A DNA stretch of 64,000 nt from Rhodocyclales bacterium. GTDB lineage: Bacteria; Pseudomonadota; Gammaproteobacteria; Burkholderiales; Rhodocyclaceae. Shown here piece by piece: positions 15,372 through 24,466 of the stretch. How positions within the stretch are numbered: the stretch's first letter is position 1; every line of letters begins with the position of its first letter. The stretch lies in assembly GCA_016214145.1 (NCBI GenBank), contig JACRPA010000002.1:310001-374000 (forward strand), written 5' to 3'. Position numbers and translations under genes: made by a program. The notes under the pieces were generated by a model. It saw only the letters and a list, made by a program, of their open reading frames with translations, was not told the DNA's origin and ran no database searches.

Positions 15372-16759
15372 TGCGTCAGCGAAGCGATCTGAGCCGTGAA
15401 AACCGCTTCGTCCACCCCTGTCAGGCAACGCAGGTCCAGCCGCAGCGCGTCGTCCGCGATGTGGCCGATGACGGGCTTGGGCAGGCGCCGCAGCGCCTCC
15501 TCCAGTTTGTGCAGCACGCCGGAGCGCTTGCCGCGCGGGCGCGCGACGAGGGCGAAGCTGGGCAGGCGGTCGACCGGCAGCGAGCCGGAGCCGATCTGCG
15601 AGAGCGTCGGTTGGACGGAGGCGTCGAGCGCCCAGCCGGCCAGCGCGGCCTGCCAGGCCGGCAGCAGGCGCTCGGCCTGGGCGCGGATTTCCGCATTGGG
15701 ACGGGTCAGCAGGCGCAGCGCTTCGAGCCGCTGCGGCAGGCGCTCAGGATCGCGGTAGAGCACCAGCGTGGCCTCCAGCGCGGCCAGCGTGAGCTTGCCG
15801 GCGCGCAGCGCGCGCTTGAGGGGATTTTTCTTGATCTTCGCGATGAGTTCGCGGCGGCCGACCAGCAGGCCGGCCTGCGGCCCGCCGAGCAGCTTGTCGC
15901 CGGAGAAGGTGACAAGGTCGGCGCCGGCCTCGATGGAGTCGCGCGGCGTCGGCTCGTGCGGCAGGCCCCACTGCTCCAGGTTCACCAGCGTGCCGCTGCC
16001 GAGGTCGACGACGAAGGGTACGCCGCGCGCATGCGCGAGCTGCGCCAGTTCGGCTTCCGGCACGGTGGCGATGAAGCCCTGCACGGCGTAGTTGCTGGTG
16101 TGCACCTTCATGACGAGGCCGGTCTTCGGGCCGACCGTCTCGTCGAAGTCGCGCAGGTGGGTGCGGTTGGTGGTGCCGACCTCGACCAGCTTCGCCCCCG
16201 CCCGCCGCATGATGTCCGGCACGCGGAAGGCGCCGCCGATCTCGACCAGCTCGCCGCGCGAGACGACGACTTCCTTTTTCTGCGCCAGGGTGTTGAGCAG
16301 CAGGAACACCGCTGCGGCGTTGTTGTTCACGACGGTGGCGGCCTCGGCGCCGGTCAGCTCGCGCAGCAGGCCCTCGACGAGGTCGTCGCGATCGCCGCGG
16401 CCGCCGGTCTCCAGGTCGTATTCGAGGGCGCAGGGCGAGCGCGCCGCGCGGGCGATGGCCTCGACGACGGACTCGGACAGCACGGCGCGGCCGAGATTGG
16501 TGTGCAGCACGGTGCCGGTGAGGTTGAACACCGGCCGCAGGCGCGGGCGCATGTGGCGCTCGACGCGCCGCTCGACCGCAGTTGTGATCGCGCCGGTCGC
16601 GGGCAGCGCGGCGCCGGACTTCACCGCCTCGCGCACGGCGGCGAGTTCGGCGCGCACGGCGTCGCTGACGACGCGATGGCCGTGCTCGGCAACGAGGGAT
16701 TGCAGGGCCGCCTCGGACAGCAGGCGGTCTACGGAAGGGAGGTTTTTGAGTTGGTTCAT
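15368..16759 (-). CDS. selA: L-seryl-tRNA(Sec) selenium transferase SelA
   Basis: PLP enzyme that converts Ser-tRNA(Sec) to Sec-tRNA(Sec) with selenophosphate. 463 residues, start ATG at 16759 ([20 protein letters not shown]). The N-terminal tRNA-binding helices are followed by [20 protein letters not shown], the PLP-lysine motif [20 protein letters not shown], and the C-terminal domain ending [20 protein letters not shown]. The family's usual length and motifs are complete. It lies upstream of selB in the Sec island. selD, needed to make selenophosphate, is not in this window. Confidence 0.96.
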   Translation of the reverse strand: MNQLKNLPSVDRLLSEAALQSLVAEHGHRVVSDAVRAELAAVREAVKSGAALPATGAITTAVERRVERHMRPRLRPVFNLTGTVLHTNLGRAVLSESVVEAIARAARSPCALEYDLETGGRGDRDDLVEGLLRELTGAEAATVVNNNAAAVFLLLNTLAQKKEVVVSRGELVEIGGAFRVPDIMRRAGAKLVEVGTTNRTHLRDFDETVGPKTGLVMKVHTSNYAVQGFIATVPEAELAQLAHARGVPFVVDLGSGTLVNLEQWGLPHEPTPRDSIEAGADLVTFSGDKLLGGPQAGLLVGRRELIAKIKKNPLKRALRAGKLTLAALEATLVLYRDPERLPQRLEALRLLTRPNAEIRAQAERLLPAWQAALAGWALDASVQPTLSQIGSGSLPVDRLPSFALVARPRGKRSGVLHKLEEALRRLPKPVIGHIADDALRLDLRCLTGVDEAVFTAQIASLTQ

Positions 16760-16870
16760 GCTTTCACCCGGACCGGGCAGAAAGGGGAAGGTGGCACCAT
16801 TATAGGCAGGTCTTCGGCAAACGGGGCGTCTCGCGCATGCCGGGCTTGCGGTACGCCTTGAAACTCCTGT

Positions 16871-16884
16871 AATGTATCAACATT
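16871..16884. promoter_or_regulatory. Small palindrome upstream of VapB-like gene
   Basis: AATGT-ATCA-ACATT sits 26 bp before the antitoxin ATG, downstream of a possible TTGAAA box at 16858. It is a candidate autoregulatory operator for the toxin-antitoxin pair. Support is positional only. Confidence 0.35.
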
Positions 16885-16909
16885 GACGTATATCCTTGGG
16901 AGGGCTCGA

Positions 16910-17155
16910 ATGGACTTGCAAGTGGCGAAATGGGGCAACAGCCTGGCGCTGCGCCTGCCCGCGGAATACGCCCGGCGAACCGGCATCAAGGCCGGCGACC
17001 GCGTCGAGGCCAGCCTTACGCCCGACGGCGGCCTCACCATCCGGCCGGCGACCTGGAACCGCAAGATGTTCGCCAGGGAGCTCGAAACCTCGCGGGAAGC
17101 CATGAAAATGGGCCGATCGGTCATCGACGAATTGCGCCGTGGCGGTCGGTACTGA
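16910..17155 (+). CDS. AbrB/MazE-fold antitoxin (VapB-like)
   Basis: 81 residues from the ATG at 16910, preceded by GGGAGG. MDLQVAKWGNSLALRLPAEY with GIKAGDRVEASLTPDGGLTI is the SpoVT/AbrB swapped-hairpin DNA-binding domain, and the C-terminal helix FARELETSREAMKMGRSVID should bind the toxin. Its stop overlaps the PIN toxin start (TGATG), giving translational coupling. The upstream inverted repeat may be its operator. It lies between selA and fdhE, inside the Sec island, as a likely later insertion. Confidence 0.85.
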   Translation: MDLQVAKWGNSLALRLPAEYARRTGIKAGDRVEASLTPDGGLTIRPATWNRKMFARELETSREAMKMGRSVIDELRRGGRY

Positions 17156-17577
17156 TGGTGTATGTCGATACGAGCGTGCTGGTCGCGTTGCTTTTGAAGG
17201 AGCCGCGCAGCAACGACGTTGCGCGGTGGTACGCCGCCAGCCAGGACGATCTGGTTTCCGCGATGTGGTGCGTAACCGAGTTCGCCAGCGCGTTGTCCAT
17301 CAAGCGGCGCACGGGCCAGATCGATGAACCGGAAGCCCAGGCCGCATGGCAGCACTTTGAACGTCTCTGCGCCAACGACCTGCAACTGATCCCCGTCGAG
17401 CCCGTCACCTTCCACCGCGCCGCCGTATTGACGCTGGATGCCGGTTCCGGCCTGCGCGCCGGCGACGCCCTGCACCTGGCCGTTGCGCTCGATGCCAGGG
17501 CCAAGGGCATGGCGACGCTGGATGAGGTGCTGGCAAGGAATGCAAGACAGTTGAAATTGAAGCTGTCCATACGTTGA
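17155..17577 (+). CDS. PIN-domain toxin (VapC-like ribonuclease)
   Basis: 140 residues. MVYVDTSVLVALLLKEPRSN has the first catalytic Asp; the conserved Glu is in CVTEFASAL, and later acidic residues are in LRAGDALHLAVALDARAKGM and the closing ATLDEVLARNA, where the usual fourth acidic position is E rather than D. The PIN fold therefore looks catalytically intact. VapC toxins usually cut initiator tRNA or rRNA. The ATG overlaps the antitoxin stop, and the pair is autonomous from its neighbours. Confidence 0.87.
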   Translation: MVYVDTSVLVALLLKEPRSNDVARWYAASQDDLVSAMWCVTEFASALSIKRRTGQIDEPEAQAAWQHFERLCANDLQLIPVEPVTFHRAAVLTLDAGSGLRAGDALHLAVALDARAKGMATLDEVLARNARQLKLKLSIR

Positions 17578-17614
17578 ATCCCACAGGCCCAAGCTGCGAA
17601 ATGCAGGAATCGAA

Positions 17615-17636
17615 AAAGCCAGTCTCCTTGGCATGG
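17615..17636 (-). repeat. Dispersed 22-bp motif, degenerate copy 6
   Basis: Minus strand CCATG, seven bases, GACTGGCTTT: two differences from consensus but the exact spacing is kept. It overlaps the start of the following membrane-protein gene. Confidence 0.45.
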
Positions 17637-18493
17637 CGCACACGATGACGATAAACCCGAATCGCATCCCACTACGGAATACCGCCTCGCGTACGACGGA
17701 TGTCGACATGAAAGATGCCGAGGCTCAGGTCAAGAAGGCTTTCGACAAGGCCAATTCAGAAATTGAGTCCGTATTCCAGGAAAGCATGGCCCTTGAGAGC
17801 CAAGGGGAACTTGACGCTGCCGCCAAGGCGCGTATCGAGGCGCATTTGCATGAGATATCAACCGGGCTTGATAAGGAGCTGGATAAACAAATCGCCGAGG
17901 TAAAAGCCAGCTATGCAGCACCAAATCGCCGGGTTCTGCCAAAGCGATTTCGGGTACCTGCCATTGCGATGCTTTTTTTCGTGCTGATTGGCTCGATTCT
18001 TGAGTTCACAGTTGGAGACGCTTTCATCTTCGCGGGAGCCAATGACTATCGGCGCGCCATACCATGGTTGCTTTCAGTCGTAGTGCCGCTCATCGCTGTT
18101 GGCCTATTCCTGCTCGAGAAAGCCAACCACGGCATGAGGGCACAATTCCCCACTTGGGTAATCCGCTGGCTGGTCATGTTTCCGCTCACGATTGCGATGT
18201 GCTCAGCAGCGCTCGTTGTTTCCCCTCTTGGATGGGCTTCGGTTCTCGGATGGGTTGCTGGCACACCGACAGAGCACTTGGAGGCCATCGTAATCTCGGT
18301 TGACTCCCCCTCCCGCTATTCCAGGTCGGGAGAATGCGATCAGTACGCCAATCTGGAATTTCGCGCAATCACCGCGAGGGTATGCATTGAAGGCCTCATG
18401 GTGGGAGCGACGCCCCAGAAGGGCGACAAGGTAGCGTTGAGCGGCCGGTTCTCTTCGCTCGGTCTGTTCATCGAAAGCATCCGCGGGAAATAG
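17633..18493 (+). CDS. Membrane protein of unknown function
   Basis: 286 residues from 17633; ATGs at 17645 and 17708 are alternatives. An N-terminal charged coiled-coil stretch (AQVKKAFDKANSEIESVFQE; IEAHLHEISTGLDKELDKQI) is followed by about four membrane segments: VPAIAMLFFVLIGSILEFTV, AIPWLLSVVVPLIAVGLFLL, WVIRWLVMFPLTIAMCSAAL and the next hydrophobic stretch. The C-terminal part (EAIVISVDSPSRYSRSGECD; DKVALSGRFSSLGLFIESIR) looks beta-rich and soluble. I do not recognise it. GC is lower than the neighbouring fdh genes, which suggests it came in with the adjacent toxin-antitoxin pair. Confidence 0.6.
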   Translation: MAHTMTINPNRIPLRNTASRTTDVDMKDAEAQVKKAFDKANSEIESVFQESMALESQGELDAAAKARIEAHLHEISTGLDKELDKQIAEVKASYAAPNRRVLPKRFRVPAIAMLFFVLIGSILEFTVGDAFIFAGANDYRRAIPWLLSVVVPLIAVGLFLLEKANHGMRAQFPTWVIRWLVMFPLTIAMCSAALVVSPLGWASVLGWVAGTPTEHLEAIVISVDSPSRYSRSGECDQYANLEFRAITARVCIEGLMVGATPQKGDKVALSGRFSSLGLFIESIRGK

Positions 18494-18502
18494 ACATCTC
18501 TC

Positions 18503-19420
18503 TTACGCGCCGCCCGGCACCAGCAGGAGGTTGGGGCCGCTGCGCGAGAAGCCGGATTCGTCGACCAGGATGTCGAGGGCCAGGGTGGCGAGGTCGTCGG
18601 CGACGGGATCGGCGCTGGCGTCCTTGTCGCGGCGGACGAGCTTCAGGTAGGACTTGCAGACGTCGCAGGTCTCCGCCTGCACCAGGCCCTTGTCACCCTC
18701 GATGTGCTGGTAGGCGACGGCGCTCTCGCCCGCGTCGCAGGCGGTGCAACTGGCGCGCGTCAGGTGCCATTCCGTGTTGCACAGCGAGCAGTGCAGGAAG
18801 CGCAGGCCGGGCAACTCGGGGCTGGCGCCGATGACGCTGGCCGAGGGCAGCGCACCGCAGCAGGGGCAGACGCCGGGGACGTCGAGCGGCTGCGGCGTAG
18901 CGTGGCCGAGCTGCGTCGCCAGCCGCGTCCAGTAGACCTGCAGGGCGGCAGCGACGAAAGGCAGCTTGTCGGCGTGCACGCCGTAGAGTTCGGTGCGCAG
19001 AACGCGGTCGGCCAGGGCCTCCAGCGCTGCGTCGTCGAGTTGCCCGATCGCCTTGAGTGTGACGGCGGCCGCTTCGCTTGCCGCGGGAGCAACCTCTTCG
19101 AGGATGGCGCGCAACGCCTTGCGCCAGGCCGAATCGCGCCGCCACGACTGCGCCGGCACGACCGGCATGCCGTGCTGGCGGGACTGACTTTGCGCCGCGT
19201 CGTCCGGCACGGGCACGGCGGGCATGGCGTCGAGGGCGCGCTGCTGGGCCTGCGCGAGGCGGCCCATGAAGCGCAGGTAGTCGCCGAGGGGATGGCCTTC
19301 GGCCAGTTGTGTGAAGCGGCGCGCGCGATGGGCGAAGACGTCCTTCGCGTCGGCCGCCAGGACGCGCGGCGGCTCGCCGCTGGCCTGGGGAATCTGTCCG
19401 GGTTCGAGGAGTGTGGTCAT
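18503..19420 (-). CDS. fdhE: Formate dehydrogenase accessory protein FdhE
   Basis: Needed for maturation of respiratory formate dehydrogenases in E. coli, where it binds the catalytic subunit. 305 residues from the ATG at 19420 (MTTLLEPGQIPQASGEPPRV); a longer upstream frame would run through a repeat. Rubredoxin-like cysteine pairs are intact: VCPCCGALP, HCSLCNTEW, SCTACDAG and ETCDVCKSYLK. It lies downstream of fdoI in the order fdoG-fdoH-fdoI-fdhE as in E. coli, separated by a C-run repeat. A dispersed-motif copy in the reverse orientation lies at 19170-19191 (QSQSRQHGMP). Confidence 0.94.
   Translation of the reverse strand: MTTLLEPGQIPQASGEPPRVLAADAKDVFAHRARRFTQLAEGHPLGDYLRFMGRLAQAQQRALDAMPAVPVPDDAAQSQSRQHGMPVVPAQSWRRDSAWRKALRAILEEVAPAASEAAAVTLKAIGQLDDAALEALADRVLRTELYGVHADKLPFVAAALQVYWTRLATQLGHATPQPLDVPGVCPCCGALPSASVIGASPELPGLRFLHCSLCNTEWHLTRASCTACDAGESAVAYQHIEGDKGLVQAETCDVCKSYLKLVRRDKDASADPVADDLATLALDILVDESGFSRSGPNLLLVPGGA
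19170..19191 (+). repeat. Dispersed 22-bp motif, copy 7
   Basis: CCGTG, seven bases, exact GACTGACTTT on the plus strand, inside fdhE but antisense to it, so it is read in a third frame (..QSQSRQHG..). Confidence 0.75.
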
Positions 19421-19443
19421 TTTCAAGTGTTCGAAGAAGCAAG

Positions 19444-19551
19444 TCCCCCCCTTTGGCAAAGGGGGGGCCAGGGGGGATTTCACCGCGCTCCGGGATGCCA
19501 CCGCAGCAAAATCCCCCTCATTCCCCCTTTTCCAAAGGGGGAGGTCAAGCC
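19444..19551. repeat. C/G-run inverted repeat, family C
   Basis: CCCCCCCTTTGGCAAAGGGG, then a mirror block ending CCCCCTTTTCCAAAGGGGGA. It lies between fdoI and fdhE and would fold in the mRNA, possibly lowering fdhE expression relative to fdoGHI. Same family as 12800-12900. Confidence 0.7.
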
Positions 19552-19552
19552 G

Positions 19553-20173
19553 CTACTTGCCGGTCACTTCGCGGTACCAGGCGCGGTGATGCTGCCTGGC
19601 CCAGGCGCGGGTGACCGTGCCGTACCACATGGCGCGGATGGTGCCCCTCACCCAAATGGCGGCATAGGCGTGGATGAGGATCAGCGCAATCATCGCCACC
19701 GCCGCCACCGCGTGCACCACGGCGCCGAAGCGCACCAGGCCGATCGGCGGCGCGAACTGCGCCCGCCAGATCAGCACGCCCGAGACGAGGAGCAGCACCA
19801 TGCAGACCACCGACGCCCAGAACATCGCCTTCTGGCCGCCGTTGTACTTGCCCTGCTCGGGCATGTTGTGGTCGTCGCCGTCCACCATCTCGCCGATGCG
19901 GGAGAGCCACTCCTTGTCGGTCTTCGTCATGACGTTGAGCATCCTGAAGCGGAGGAACATCAGCACGAAGAAGAACGCCATGAACACCCCGATGTAAGGG
20001 TGAAGGATGCGCGCCCAGGTGCCGCCGCCGAAGAGCATGGACAGCGGAAAGAACGCCGGATGGAAGAAGGCCAGTCCCGAGAGGGCGAGGAGGATGAAGC
20101 TGATCCCCACCACCCAGTGGTTGGCCCGCTCCTGCGGGGTGTAGCGCTGCAGGTCTTTCGGATCGCGGATCAT
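19553..20173 (-). CDS. fdoI: Formate dehydrogenase gamma subunit, cytochrome b556
   Basis: Membrane anchor that passes electrons from the beta subunit's Fe-S clusters through two hemes b to quinone. 206 residues; ATG at 20173 overlaps the fdoH stop (ATGA). It begins [20 protein letters not shown] and has four membrane segments ([77 protein letters not shown]). Histidines that ligand heme lie at ANHWVV, HPYIG, HAVAA and ILIHAYA. Confidence 0.94.
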   Translation of the reverse strand: MIRDPKDLQRYTPQERANHWVVGISFILLALSGLAFFHPAFFPLSMLFGGGTWARILHPYIGVFMAFFFVLMFLRFRMLNVMTKTDKEWLSRIGEMVDGDDHNMPEQGKYNGGQKAMFWASVVCMVLLLVSGVLIWRAQFAPPIGLVRFGAVVHAVAAVAMIALILIHAYAAIWVRGTIRAMWYGTVTRAWARQHHRAWYREVTGK

Positions 20174-21069
20174 TGGCTTTCCTCCTTCTCGGCTTCCCGT
20201 TCGGACTCCTTCGACACTTCGTTCGGGCCCTTCATGACGTAGTGGAACAGGCTGCCCAGCGCCACCGCGCCGATCGCCAGCGAGGCGAGCGGCTTGGCGA
20301 AGCCCTTCCACAGCGACACCAGCGGACTGATGCCCGGGTTCGTCGGCAGGCCGTTGTACAGCTCCGGCCTGTCGGCATGGTGCAGCACGTACATGACGTG
20401 CGTGCCGCCCACCCCGGCGGGATCGTACAGCCCCGCCTTGGCGTAGCCGCGCTCCTTCAGGTCGCCTATCCGCTTCTCGGCGTAGTCCTTCATGTCGGAC
20501 TTGGAGCCGAACTGGATGGCGCCCGTCGGACAGGCCTTGGCGCAGGCCGGGGCCTGGCCCACCGCGACCCGGTCGGAGCACAGCGAGCACTTGTAGGCCT
20601 TGTTGTCCTCCTTGGAGATGCGCGGGATGTTGAAGGGACAGCCGGTGATGCAGTAGCCGCAGCCGATGCAGTTCTCCTCGTGGAAATCGACGATGCCGTT
20701 GGCGTACTGGACGATGGCGCCCGGCGCCGGGCAGGCCTTGAGGCAGCCCGGGTCGGCGCAGTGCATGCAGCCGTCCTTGCGGATCAGCCACTCCAGCCGG
20801 CCGCCACTTACGTCACTGAGCTCCACCTCGGCGAAGCGCATCACGGTCCACGACTTTGCCGTCAGGTCGGCGGGGTTGTCGTACACCCCGGAATTGCTGC
20901 CGACCTCGTCGCGGATGTCATTCCACTCCATGCAGGCCGCCTGGCAGGCCTTGCAGCCGATGCAGGTGGATACGTCGATCAGCTTTGCCACTTCCAACGT
21001 CTGCCGCACCGAAGGCGCGGAAGTGGTGGTCGCCGAGCGCTGCTTGATGTCTAGCGATTGCAGTGCCAT
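20170..21069 (-). CDS. fdoH: Formate dehydrogenase beta subunit (four [4Fe-4S] clusters)
   Basis: Periplasmic-side electron-transfer subunit between the Mo/Se catalytic subunit and the cytochrome. 299 residues. Four ferredoxin-type clusters: [14 protein letters not shown] (residues about 37-50), [31 protein letters not shown] and [20 protein letters not shown]. One C-terminal membrane helix, [20 protein letters not shown], anchors it as in E. coli FdnH/FdoH. It lies 10 bp after fdoG and overlaps fdoI. Confidence 0.95.
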   Translation of the reverse strand: MALQSLDIKQRSATTTSAPSVRQTLEVAKLIDVSTCIGCKACQAACMEWNDIRDEVGSNSGVYDNPADLTAKSWTVMRFAEVELSDVSGGRLEWLIRKDGCMHCADPGCLKACPAPGAIVQYANGIVDFHEENCIGCGYCITGCPFNIPRISKEDNKAYKCSLCSDRVAVGQAPACAKACPTGAIQFGSKSDMKDYAEKRIGDLKERGYAKAGLYDPAGVGGTHVMYVLHHADRPELYNGLPTNPGISPLVSLWKGFAKPLASLAIGAVALGSLFHYVMKGPNEVSKESEREAEKEESQ

Positions 21070-21079
21070 GGTTCCTCCC

Positions 21080-24000
21080 TCACGCTTTCTCGATGTTGAC
21101 GAGGAACGCCTTGTATTCCGGCGTCTGCGAATTGGCGTCGCCCACGAACGGCGTCAGGGTGTTGGTGATGTAGCCTGGCTTGGTCAACCCCTTGAAGCCG
21201 AAGTGCAGCGGTATGCCGATGGTGTGCACCTTTTTCCCGTCGACATCGAGCGTGCGGATGCGCTTGGTCACCACCGCGACGGCCTTGATGAAGCCGCGGT
21301 TGCTGCGCACCTTCACCTTGTCGCCGCTGGCGATGCCCTTCTCCTTGGCCAGCGCTTCGCCGATCTCGACGAAATGCTCCGGCTGCAGCACGGCGTTGAT
21401 GTGCGCATGCTTGGTCCAGAAGTGGAAGTGCTCGACCAGGCGGTAGGTCGTGCATACGTAGGGGAAGTCCTTGGCCTTGCCGAACGTCTCCATGTCGCCC
21501 TTGAAGACCCGCGCGGCCGGGTTGCTGGTGGCCTTCGGGTTCTTCGGGTGGAACGGGTTGTTGTCCAGCGGCGTCTCGAACGGCTCGTAGTGTTCCGGGA
21601 ACGGGCCGTCGGCCATCGCCGGCGCGAACAGCCGCGCCACGCCTTCCGGGTTCATGATGAAGGGCATGACGTTCTGGTCGGGCGCCGCGTCGGGGCGCAT
21701 GTCCGGAATGTCGTTGCCGCCCCAGGCGGTGCCGGTCCAGCGCAGCACCGGCCGCTTCGGGTCCCACGGCTTGCCGGCGAGGTCGGCCGAGGCGCGGTTG
21801 TAGAGGATGCGCCGATTGGCCGGCCAGGCGAAGCCCCAGGCGAGCGTCTGGCCCAATCCGGTCGGATCGGAAGCGTCGCGCCGCGCCGTCAGGTTGCCCG
21901 CCTGAGACCAGCAGCCGCCGTAGATCCAGTTGCCGCAGGAAGTGGAACCGTCGTCGCGCAGCATGGCGAAGCCGGGGATCTGCTCGCCCGCCTTGACCAG
22001 CACCTTGGTCGGGTCCTTCGGATCGAGCACGTCGCCCAGCGCCTTGCCGGAGATCTCCATGAGGAGTTCCGAGGGCGAGGGCTTGGCCGGGATGCGGTAG
22101 GGCCAGGCCAGGTTGAGGATGGCGTCGGGGAACTTGCCGCCGTCCTTGGCGTACATCTCCTTCAGCTTGAGGTAGAGCGCCGCCATGATCTCGATGTCGC
22201 CCTTCGACTCGCCCGGACCGTCGGCCGCCTTCCAGTGCCACTGGACGACCCGGCCCGAGTTGGTGAAGGAGCCATCCTCCTCGGCGAACAGGTTCGCCGG
22301 CAGGCGGAACACCTCGGTCTGGATCTTCGCCGGGTCGACCTCGTTGTACTCGCCGTAGTTCTTCCAGAACTCCGACGTGTCGGTCGCCAGCGGATCGATG
22401 ATGACCAGGTACTTGAGCTTGGCCAGCGCATCGCCCACCTTCTTCTTGTTGGCCACCGAGGCGAGCGGGTTGAAGCCCTGGCAGACGAAGCCGCTCATCT
22501 TGCCCTGGTGCATGCGCTCGAAGAGGGCCAGCGTGTCGTAGGCGCCGTCCTTCTTCGGCAGCCAGTCGTAGCAGAAGTCGTTGTCCTTGGTGGCGGCATT
22601 GCCGTAGAAGGCCTTCATCAGGCTGGTGTTCCACTTCGGGAAGTTCTGCGGGAAGTTCATCTGGCCGGGACGCAGGGCCTTCGGCGTGCGCGCCGCCAAA
22701 TAATCGGCACGCGTCTTGTCGGCATCCGTCGGCGCCGACTGGTAGCCGGGCAGCACCTCTGAATACAGGCACATGTCGGTGATGCCCTGCACGTTGGCAT
22801 GTCCGCGCAACGCGTTGATGCCGCCGCCCGCCATGCCCATGTTGCCGAGCAGGCACTGGATGATGGCCATCGTGCGGATGTTCTGCGAGCCGACCGTGTG
22901 CTCCGTCCAGCCGAGGGCGTAGAGGATGGTCATGGTCTTGTTCGGCGCCGCCGTCTCCGCGATCATGCCGCAGATCTTGAGGAAGTCCTCCTTCGGCGTT
23001 CCGGTGACCCGGCTCACCAGCTCGGGCGTGTAGCGCGAATAGTGCTTCTTCATCAGCTGGAAGACGCAGTTCGGGCTCTGCAGGGTTTCGTCGACCATGG
23101 CGAAGCCGTCCTTGTCCTTCTGGTACTGCCAGGTGTCCTTGCCGTAGCTGCGCTTCTCGGCGTTGTAGCCGGTGAAGATGCCGTCCTCGAAGCCGAATCC
23201 CTCGCTGATCAGGAAGGGCGCGTTGGTGTACGCCTTCACGTAATCGTGATGGATCTTGTCGTTGGAGAGCAGGTAGTGGATGACGCCGCCGAGGAAGGCG
23301 ATGTCGGCGCCGGCGCGGATCGGGGCATAGAAATCCGCCACGGAGGCCGAGCGCGTGAAGCGCGGATCGACCACGATCAGCTTCGCCTTGCGGTCCTTCT
23401 TGGCCTCGATCACCCACTTGAAGCCGCAAGGATGGGCTTCGGCGGCATTGCCGCCCATGATGATTGCGAGGTCGGTATTCTTGATGTCAACCCAGTGGTT
23501 GGTCATCGCTCCACGTCCGAACGTCGGGGCCAGACTGGTCACCGTCGGGGCGTGTCAGATGCGTGCCTGGGTATCGAACGCTACCGCGCCTAATGAACGA
23601 AGGATCTTGTGGGAGAGGTAGCCGGGCTCGTTGGCCGCGGCGGAGCTCGCCAGGAAGCCGAAGGTGTTCCAGCGGTTGACCGTGGTGCCCTCGGCGTTCT
23701 TCTCGATGAAGTTCGCGTCGCGGTCCGCCTTCATGTGCCTGGCGATGCGCGTGACGGCCTCGTCCCAGGAAATGCGCTTCCACTCGTTGGAGCCGGCCTC
23801 GCGGACTTCCGGATGCTTCAGCCGGTTCGGGCTGTGCACCATGTCGAGGAGTCCCGCGCCCTTCGGGCACAGCGTGCCGCGATTGACGGGGTTGTCCGGA
23901 TCGCCCTCGATGTGGATGATCTCGGCCTTGGCATTCTTCGACTTGTCGCCGATCGAATAGGCCAGGACGCCGCAGCTCACCGAGCAGTACGGACACATGT

Positions 24001-24142
24001 TCCGCGTTTCGGTGGCGCGGGCGAGCTTGAATTCTCTGACTTCCGCCAGGGCAGCTGTGGGGGAGTAGCCCAGCATGGCGATGCTGGATCCCCCCAGGCC
24101 GGCGGAGCAGATCTTGAAGAACTGCCGCCTGGTGACTTGCAC
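21080..24142 (-). CDS. fdoG: Formate dehydrogenase alpha subunit, selenocysteine-containing (UGA read through)
   Basis: Oxidises formate to CO2 at a molybdopterin-guanine-dinucleotide site, in the periplasm. The GTG at 24142, with GAGGAGGG upstream, gives [20 protein letters not shown], a twin-arginine signal. [20 protein letters not shown] holds the [4Fe-4S] cysteines. At codon 196 an in-frame TGA (23557-23555) follows DTQARI and precedes [21 protein letters not shown]. coli FdnG/FdoG have Sec at residue 196 in the same context, so this is selenocysteine, not a nonsense mutation. The frame then runs intact to 21080, about 1,020 residues. E. coli has two such enzymes, FdnG and FdoG; the nearby fdhE order favours FdoG, but fdnG is a fair alternative name. 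FdoG-type enzymes feed quinone in aerobic and nitrate respiration. Confidence 0.96.
23515..23557 (-). promoter_or_regulatory. Bacterial SECIS-like hairpin after the UGA
   Basis: The UGA is followed by CACGCCCCGACGGUGACCAG and then UCUGGCCCC. ACC-AGUCU-GG places an AGUCU loop on a short stem with a bulged A, very like the AGGUCU loop of the E. coli fdhF and fdnG SECIS elements that SelB binds. Structure was judged by eye; the distance from UGA to loop (about 20 nt) is right. Confidence 0.6.
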
Positions 24143-24200
24143 GTCGTTCCCTCCTCTTGTGGTGGCCTCGCGGGCCGGTTTGGTGAATCGGGACTTCAAT

Positions 24201-24216
24201 TGCAATAACCATGCCG
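24201..24216 (-). promoter_or_regulatory. Sigma54-type -24/-12 promoter for fdoG
   Basis: On the minus strand GGCATGGTTATTGCA has the invariant GG and GC with exactly ten bases between, as in the TGGCAC-N5-TTGCA consensus. Transcription would start near 24190, leaving a leader of about 48 nt before the fdoG GTG. A tandem 16-bp repeat lies about 95-120 bp upstream, where an enhancer-binding activator would bind. Confidence 0.6.
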
Positions 24217-24276
24217 ATGGATCGGCTTATTGTATTTCAATGGCTTAGGCGTGAATTGAGGCATGCCCATTGTATT

Positions 24277-24315
24277 GCTGGGTCATTTTGTCGCATGCCG
24301 CTGGGACACTTTGTC
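24277..24315. promoter_or_regulatory. Tandem 16-bp repeats upstream of fdoG
   Basis: GCTGGGTCATTTTGTC (24277-24292) and GCTGGGACACTTTGTC (24300-24315) agree at 14 of 16 bases and are offset by 23 bp, close to two helical turns; each is preceded by GCATGCC. A partial third TTTTGTCGCAAAA is at 24393-24405. They are candidate binding sites for the activator of the sigma54 promoter, or for a regulator of the divergent moaA. Confidence 0.5.
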
Positions 24316-24344
24316 TTCTTTATAGCCCGTGGCGGATCGGATAG

Positions 24345-24366
24345 AAAGTCAGTCTCCCCGATACGG
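24345..24366 (-). repeat. Dispersed 22-bp motif, copy 8
   Basis: Minus strand CCGTA, seven bases, exact GACTGACTTT, in the divergent fdoG/moaA intergenic region. It lies beyond the tandem repeats, on the moaA side. Confidence 0.8.
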
Positions 24367-24466
24367 CGCGCATGCCCCTGAATTTGAGATGGTTTTGTCG
24401 CAAAACGGCACGCTTGCATTCGTTTGCGATTTATCGGAAAGTTGGACATCAGAACTTGAGTCAGCC

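Noticed and set aside
20666-22762. A 698-codon plus-strand frame opposite fdoG/fdoH
   Set aside because: Shadow of the formate dehydrogenase genes; no recognisable domain and Val/Arg/His-rich low complexity.
23542-23557. Internal stop in fdoG as a pseudogene or frameshift
   Set aside because: Sequence on both sides matches FdnG/FdoG exactly around residue 196, the tRNA-Sec, selA and selB genes are adjacent, and a SECIS-like hairpin follows.
24329-24466. Extending MoaA upstream to 24329
   Set aside because: The extra residues are encoded by the regulatory repeats and a dispersed-motif copy and are not MoaA-like.
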